A DNA stretch of 10,140 nucleotides from Syntrophomonas sp. UBA5314. Its GTDB lineage: Bacteria > Bacillota > Syntrophomonadia > Syntrophomonadales > Syntrophomonadaceae. The DNA lies in contig DHRK01000006.1 of assembly GCA_002410325.1 (NCBI GenBank), positions 7,605 through 17,744 of the forward strand. The letters are read 5' to 3'. This document shows, in pieces, positions 6,282 through 10,140 of this stretch. How positions within the stretch are numbered: the first letter of the stretch is position 1; each line of letters starts with the position of its first letter. Below the pieces are notes generated by a model that saw only the letters and a list, made by a program, of their open reading frames with translations, did no database searches and was not told where the DNA came from. The position numbers and the translations under genes are program-made.

Positions 6282-7100
6282 ATGTTGCAGATCGAAGAGA
6301 AGCTTACTTTGCTAAAACAGAATATTGAATCGCTGGGAAGCGTTTTAATTGCGTTTAGCGGAGGTGTTGACAGCACTTTTTTATTGGCCGTGGCCAGAGA
6401 TGTTTTAGGTGACAGGGTGCTGGCAGTTACCGTTGTTGCGCCTACTTATCCGGAAAGAGAAACCAGGGAGTGTATCCGGGTGGCCCGGCAGCTAAAGGTT
6501 GAACACCTGACGGTTTCGGTTGATCCACTGGCAGTAGCGGGTTTCGCGGATAATCCACCTGAACGTTGTTACCTGTGCAAACAACAATTGTTTTCTAAAC
6601 TGCTCGATATTGCTCAATCCAGGGACATTCTTGCCGTGGCTGACGGGTCCAATGCCGATGATTTAAGCGATTTCCGTCCCGGCCTGAAAGCCTTGCAGGA
6701 GCTGGGGATCGCGAGCCCGCTTTTAGCAGCTGGCCTGGGCAAGGAAGAAATCAGAATATTGTCCAGGCGAATGGGGCTTGATTCATGGAATAAACCGGCC
6801 GCCGCCTGTTTATCTTCCCGCTTTGTGCATGGGGAGAAGATCAGTTTGGAAAAGCTAAAAATGGTAGAAGCCGCTGAAGAGTACCTTCTGAACTTGGGAA
6901 TCAAACAAGTGAGGGTTCGAATGCACAGGGACTTGGCTCGAATCGAGGTCGGAGCAGATGAACGCCGCAGTCTATCCGAGGAGACGGTCATGGACCGAAT
7001 ACACCTGCAGCTTAGACAACTGGGCTTTCGCTACGTAACCCTCGATCTGTCGGGCTACCGAACCGGTAGCATGAATGCGAGCCAGGTCCGCATTAATTGA
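6282..7100 (+). CDS. larE: LarE-type ATP-dependent sulfur insertase
   Basis: LarE adenylates and then sulfurates the pyridinium dicarboxylate precursor of the nickel-pincer cofactor of lactate racemase and related enzymes. The 272-residue protein has the PP-loop SGGVDST (26-32), PERCYLCK with Cys96 and Cys99, DGSNADD (121-127), FRPGLKA and WNKPAAACLSSR with Cys176. Cys176 falls at the number of the sacrificial cysteine of the Lactobacillus plantarum enzyme. The added Cys96/Cys99 pair suggests the three-cysteine subgroup, where a [4Fe-4S] cluster carries the sulfur instead of the enzyme giving up its own. ATG 6282 has GGGAGAG five bases ahead; a TTG at 6270 overlaps that site. No larA, larB or larC is in the window, so the true substrate could differ from the pincer precursor. 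Confidence 0.88.
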   Translation: MLQIEEKLTLLKQNIESLGSVLIAFSGGVDSTFLLAVARDVLGDRVLAVTVVAPTYPERETRECIRVARQLKVEHLTVSVDPLAVAGFADNPPERCYLCKQQLFSKLLDIAQSRDILAVADGSNADDLSDFRPGLKALQELGIASPLLAAGLGKEEIRILSRRMGLDSWNKPAAACLSSRFVHGEKISLEKLKMVEAAEEYLLNLGIKQVRVRMHRDLARIEVGADERRSLSEETVMDRIHLQLRQLGFRYVTLDLSGYRTGSMNASQVRIN

Positions 7101-7151
7101 CTGTAAAAATCTTTTTGTGCAAAACGAATCAATAAAAGGGAGGTATTTGAT

Positions 7152-8099
7152 ATGCCGATTATTATACCGGATAATCTTCCGGCCAGTACTATACTCCAGG
7201 GAGAAAACATCTTTGTAATGAATGAAAGAAGGGCTGTACATCAGGATATACGCCCTTTGCGAATCGCCATACTGAACTTAATGCCGCAAAAGATCGTTAC
7301 CGAAACCCAGTTATTGAGACTGCTGGGCAACAGCCCGCTGCAGGTTGAAATAATCCTGCTTTATATGGAAAGCCATGAATCAAAGAATACCTCGGAAGAA
7401 CACCTGCAAAATTTTTACACCACCTTTTCCCAAATTAAACAGCAGAAGTTTGACGGGATGATCATAACCGGGGCTCCGGTTGAACATCTGGAATATGAGG
7501 ATTGGAACTACTGGGAGGAACTGGCTGAAGTATTGGAATGGACCAAAAAGCATGTTTGGGCGACCCTGCACATTTGCGTCGGGGCCCAGGCCGGGCTGTA
7601 CTATCATTACGGCATACCCAAATATCCGCTGGAGCAAAAAATGTTTGGCGTATTCAGCCACCGGGTGTTAAAACCAAACGTGCCTCTACTGAGAGGATTT
7701 GACGACGAATTTTTTGCCCCTCATTCAAGGCATTCCGAAATACGCCGGGATGATATTGAAAAAGTCCCTGATCTGGAAATCCTTTCGGAATCGGATGACG
7801 CCGGCATATATATTGTCGCCAATCGGGATCACCGTCAGATTTTTATCACCGGGCATTCCGAGTATGAACCGTTTACCCTGAAGGCGGAGTACGATCGGGA
7901 TATAGCCAAAGGTCTCGAAATAGCGGTGCCGGTCAACTATTACCCGGATGACGACCCATCTAAAACCCCATTGGTAAAGTGGCGCGGACACGCGAATTTA
8001 CTATTCACTAACTGGCTCAATTATCACGTATATCAAGAAACACCATATGATTTAACCAGATTATGCGACCCTGGCGACGGGAAATGGCACATAGAATAG
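7152..8099 (+). CDS. metA: Homoserine O-acyltransferase MetA, predicted acetyl-CoA type
   Basis: Activates L-homoserine by acylation, the first committed step to methionine. The 315-residue protein has LNLMPQK (41-47) with Lys47, the catalytic Cys142 in HICVGAQAG, and the His235/Glu237 pair in GHSEYEP. Residue 111 is Glu (GAPVE). In MetA enzymes Glu111 has been linked to acetyl-CoA use and Gly111 to succinyl-CoA, so O-acetylhomoserine is the predicted product despite the common name 'succinyltransferase'. Residue 143 is Val where I remember Trp in most relatives. ATG 7152 lies behind AAAGGGAGGT. It follows larE by 51 bases, probably in one transcript with mnmA. No SAM riboswitch is present in that gap. 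Confidence 0.95.
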   Translation: MPIIIPDNLPASTILQGENIFVMNERRAVHQDIRPLRIAILNLMPQKIVTETQLLRLLGNSPLQVEIILLYMESHESKNTSEEHLQNFYTTFSQIKQQKFDGMIITGAPVEHLEYEDWNYWEELAEVLEWTKKHVWATLHICVGAQAGLYYHYGIPKYPLEQKMFGVFSHRVLKPNVPLLRGFDDEFFAPHSRHSEIRRDDIEKVPDLEILSESDDAGIYIVANRDHRQIFITGHSEYEPFTLKAEYDRDIAKGLEIAVPVNYYPDDDPSKTPLVKWRGHANLLFTNWLNYHVYQETPYDLTRLCDPGDGKWHIE

Positions 8100-8183
8100 T
8101 TGGCAGAACTCTAGGCAAGTAATAGGACCGAGCAATCTTAGCTATCGGAAAAGATACGCATAAATATATTGGGAGGGTAAAAG

Positions 8184-9071
8184 ATGGACCAGCAGCAAGG
8201 TACCTTTGCTTTAAAAGTTGGACTAGCCCAAATGTTGAAAGGCGGAGTGATTATGGATGTAACCACTCCGGAGCAAGCCCGCATAGCGGAAGAGGCCGGA
8301 GCTTGCGCGGTTATGGCCTTGGAAAGGGTACCGGCCGATATAAGAGCCCAGGGTGGCGTGGCCCGCATGGCCGATCCCACCATTATTCTAAACATTATAG
8401 AGGCGGTAACCATACCGGTTATGGCCAAATGCCGGATAGGGCATTATGTAGAAGCCCAGATACTGGAAAGCCTGGGCATCGATTATATCGATGAAAGTGA
8501 AGTGCTTACCCCGGCTGATGATAAATACCACGTCGATAAAAACAGGTTTAACGTACCTTTTGTTTGCGGGGCGCGCAACCTGGGCGAAGCGCTGCGCCGC
8601 ATCGGTGAAGGGGCGGCTATGATAAGGACCAAAGGGGAGCCGGGAACCGGGAATGTAATTGAAGCGGTCCACCACATGCGCCAGATCATGGATGAGATGC
8701 GCTGGCTAAGAAACCTTCCCCCGGAAGAATTGATGACTGCCGCTAAAGATCTGCAAGCGCCTTATGAGTTGGTCCGGGAGGTGCACCGGACCGGGCGCCT
8801 CCCGGTGGTTAATTTTTCAGCGGGAGGAATCGCCACCCCGGCTGATGCCGCACTGATGATGCATCTGGGCGCTGAAGGCAACTTTGTCGGCTCGGGAATT
8901 TTCAAATCCTCCGATCCCATGAAAAGAGCCCGGGCCATTGTGGCTGCGACCACTTATTATCAGGATGTAAACGTTCTGGCTGAAGTTTCCCGTGATTTGG
9001 GGGAAGCTATGTATGGTCTGGATATTGCAACTATTCCACCAGAAAACCGGATGCAGGAGCGCGGTTGGTAG
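8184..9071 (+). CDS. pdxS: Pyridoxal 5'-phosphate synthase, synthase subunit PdxS
   Basis: Builds PLP from ribose 5-phosphate, glyceraldehyde 3-phosphate and ammonia, the ammonia normally coming from the glutaminase PdxT. A (beta/alpha)8 barrel of 295 residues, full length. Asp25, Lys82 (in MAKCRIGH) and Lys150 (in RTKGEPGTG) match the essential Asp24, Lys81 and Lys149 of the Bacillus subtilis enzyme. The phosphate-binding FSAGGIATPADA and GNFVGSGIFKS segments are intact. ATG 8184 follows GGGAGGG (8171-8177). The partner pdxT, usually directly downstream in Firmicutes, is missing here: fdhD follows instead. PLP made here would serve CysK. Confidence 0.97.
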   Translation: MDQQQGTFALKVGLAQMLKGGVIMDVTTPEQARIAEEAGACAVMALERVPADIRAQGGVARMADPTIILNIIEAVTIPVMAKCRIGHYVEAQILESLGIDYIDESEVLTPADDKYHVDKNRFNVPFVCGARNLGEALRRIGEGAAMIRTKGEPGTGNVIEAVHHMRQIMDEMRWLRNLPPEELMTAAKDLQAPYELVREVHRTGRLPVVNFSAGGIATPADAALMMHLGAEGNFVGSGIFKSSDPMKRARAIVAATTYYQDVNVLAEVSRDLGEAMYGLDIATIPPENRMQERGW

Positions 9072-9141
9072 AAGGAGCCAATGATCCGTCTGGAGAATTA
9101 GATCTATATTAAGGCAATCTTCCAGGAAGGAGACTCATAAA

Positions 9142-9936
9142 TTGTCAGGATGGCCTCTTTATGAAAAACGAGAAATAATCAGCTACAATCGGGGAAGCAT
9201 CGAAAATAGAGAAGCGGCGGTGGTTACGGAAAAGCCCTTAACCGTTTTTCTCAACCACAACGAGCTGGCCACTCTGATCTGCTCCCCGGGTGGTTTGAAA
9301 GAGCTAACGGTAGGCTTTTTGCTCAGTGAAGGGCTGCTGCAGGAGCCTTCCCAAATTGAGGACATCCGTCTTCGTGAAGATGACGGCTTTCTCTGGATTG
9401 AGACTTTTGAACCGGTTGCCCAGACCGATAATTTTTTGCGCCGGCATATTGCCAGCTGCTGCGGCAAAGGCCGAGCCGGGCTTTATTTTATCAATGACGC
9501 CAGACAACTGCAGCCGGTCGTATCAGATTGGCGTCTTCCCGTTAAACAAATTATAGTTTTGATGGAGGAATTGGAAAAGCGGGCTGATACTTTCCGCTTG
9601 ACGGGCGGCGTGCACAGCGCTGCTCTGGCCGATGAATCAGGCATAATTATTCATTATGAGGATATTGGCAGACACAATGCAGTTGACAAGGTACTGGGAT
9701 ATGCCTTCTTAAATGAGATATATCCCGGCAATAAGTGCCTCCTCTTAAGCGGTCGGGTAGCTTCGGAAATTCTTATTAAAGCTGCCCGGGGCAATATTCC
9801 CATCATTCTGTCACGCGCCGCTCCAACCGAGCTGACCTTGGAATTGGCCGAAGAGCTGGGCCTATGCGTGGTAGGCTTTGCCCGCGGTGAAAAGTTTAGC
9901 ATTTACACCCATGCTGAAAAGATAATACTTGATTAG
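9142..9936 (+). CDS. fdhD: Formate dehydrogenase accessory sulfurtransferase FdhD
   Basis: FdhD carries sulfur from a cysteine desulfurase to the molybdenum or tungsten bis-MGD cofactor of formate dehydrogenase. The 264-residue protein has GFLLSEGLL (58-66), a cysteine site SCCGKGR (Cys106, Cys107), TGGVHSAAL, EDIGRHNAVDKVLGYAF, LLLSGRVASEILIKAARGNIP and a C-terminal GFARGEKFSIYTH, all family hallmarks. The cysteine site differs from the Cys-x-x-Cys of E. coli FdhD (Cys121, Cys124): here two cysteines are adjacent and the later position is Gly. The start is TTG 9142, eight bases after GGAGA within AGGAAGGAGA (9124-9133). No formate dehydrogenase or molybdopterin gene is in the window. Confidence 0.95.
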   Translation: MSGWPLYEKREIISYNRGSIENREAAVVTEKPLTVFLNHNELATLICSPGGLKELTVGFLLSEGLLQEPSQIEDIRLREDDGFLWIETFEPVAQTDNFLRRHIASCCGKGRAGLYFINDARQLQPVVSDWRLPVKQIIVLMEELEKRADTFRLTGGVHSAALADESGIIIHYEDIGRHNAVDKVLGYAFLNEIYPGNKCLLLSGRVASEILIKAARGNIPIILSRAAPTELTLELAEELGLCVVGFARGEKFSIYTHAEKIILD

Positions 9937-9940
9937 CCGG

Positions 9941-9982
9941 ATTAGTCCCGATACGTAAAAACTTTCGGGGCTAATTTATTTG
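9941..9982 (+). terminator. Rho-independent terminator after fdhD
   Basis: ATTAGTCCCG (9941-9950) pairs with CGGGGCTAAT (9966-9975), ten base pairs including one G-U, around a 15-base loop. A T-rich tail (TTATTTG) follows. It begins 5 bases after the fdhD stop. Confidence 0.6.
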
Positions 9983-10140
9983 CAGAAATAACTAGTAATA
10001 CTATAGGGTTTATGATATATTAGCCTCAGATGTTTGCTAATTGGGGCTTGCTAACCAAAAGAAAAAGAGCCTAAAAACCAGGCAAAACAGGCATAGATGT
10101 CGAATATATGTGCATAGAAAAAGGCGATTTTGACCAAAAA
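9983..10140. other. Non-coding tail of the window
   Basis: No open frame of note on either strand. An inverted repeat ATTAGC (10019-10024) / GCTAAT (10036-10041) is followed by GGGGCTTGCTAA, which repeats the terminator arm's GGGGCTAA with an insertion. The last 90 bases are A-rich. Nothing else is assigned. Confidence 0.3.

Noticed and set aside
7101..7151. SAM riboswitch or T-box upstream of metA
   Set aside because: The gap is 51 bases, too short, and has none of the conserved SAM riboswitch or T-box sequence blocks.

Overview
The window looks like the chromosome of an anaerobic, Gram-positive-type bacterium of the Clostridia (Syntrophomonas/Desulfotomaculum-like). The reasons are strong purine-rich ribosome binding sites, several TTG starts, TTGACA/TATAAT-type promoters, a small YezD (DUF2292) gene, a PdxS enzyme and a MetA of the acetyl-CoA type. 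This placement is inference from gene families, not from a marker gene. All nine long genes, one small gene and one partial frame lie on the + strand. I saw no RNA genes, mobile elements or CRISPR arrays.

Layout: (1) 3-170, the C-terminal end of an unrecognised reading frame. (2) 309-1624, a promoter, cysK (cysteine synthase), a hairpin, then small yezD. (3) 1688-2590, a lone SsuB/TauB-type ABC ATPase. (4) 2598-5008, a promoter with an inverted repeat, a leader of about 210 bases, then a tight set of nitrogenase-cofactor-type genes: NifB (radical SAM), a NifX-like domain protein and a NifH-like iron protein. No NifD, NifK, NifE or NifN homologue is present. (5) 5055-8099, two promoter candidates, then mnmA (tRNA 2-thiolation), larE (sulfur insertase) and metA (homoserine acyltransferase). 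(6) 8184-9936, pdxS (pyridoxal phosphate synthase) and fdhD (formate dehydrogenase sulfur carrier), closed by a terminator hairpin.

Almost every gene handles sulfur or iron-sulfur chemistry: cysteine and methionine precursor synthesis, tRNA thiolation, sulfur insertion into a cofactor, sulfuration for formate dehydrogenase, PLP supply (the cofactor of CysK and of cysteine desulfurases) and the nitrogenase-like set. The most interesting idea is that NifB, NifX and NifH here serve a nitrogenase-like reductase whose catalytic subunits are elsewhere, possibly a methylthio-alkane-reductase-type enzyme that frees methanethiol from organic sulfur. MetA here carries Glu111, the residue linked to acetyl-CoA use, so it should make O-acetylhomoserine, which can capture sulfide or methanethiol. 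The functional link is a hypothesis; the individual gene calls are mostly firm.
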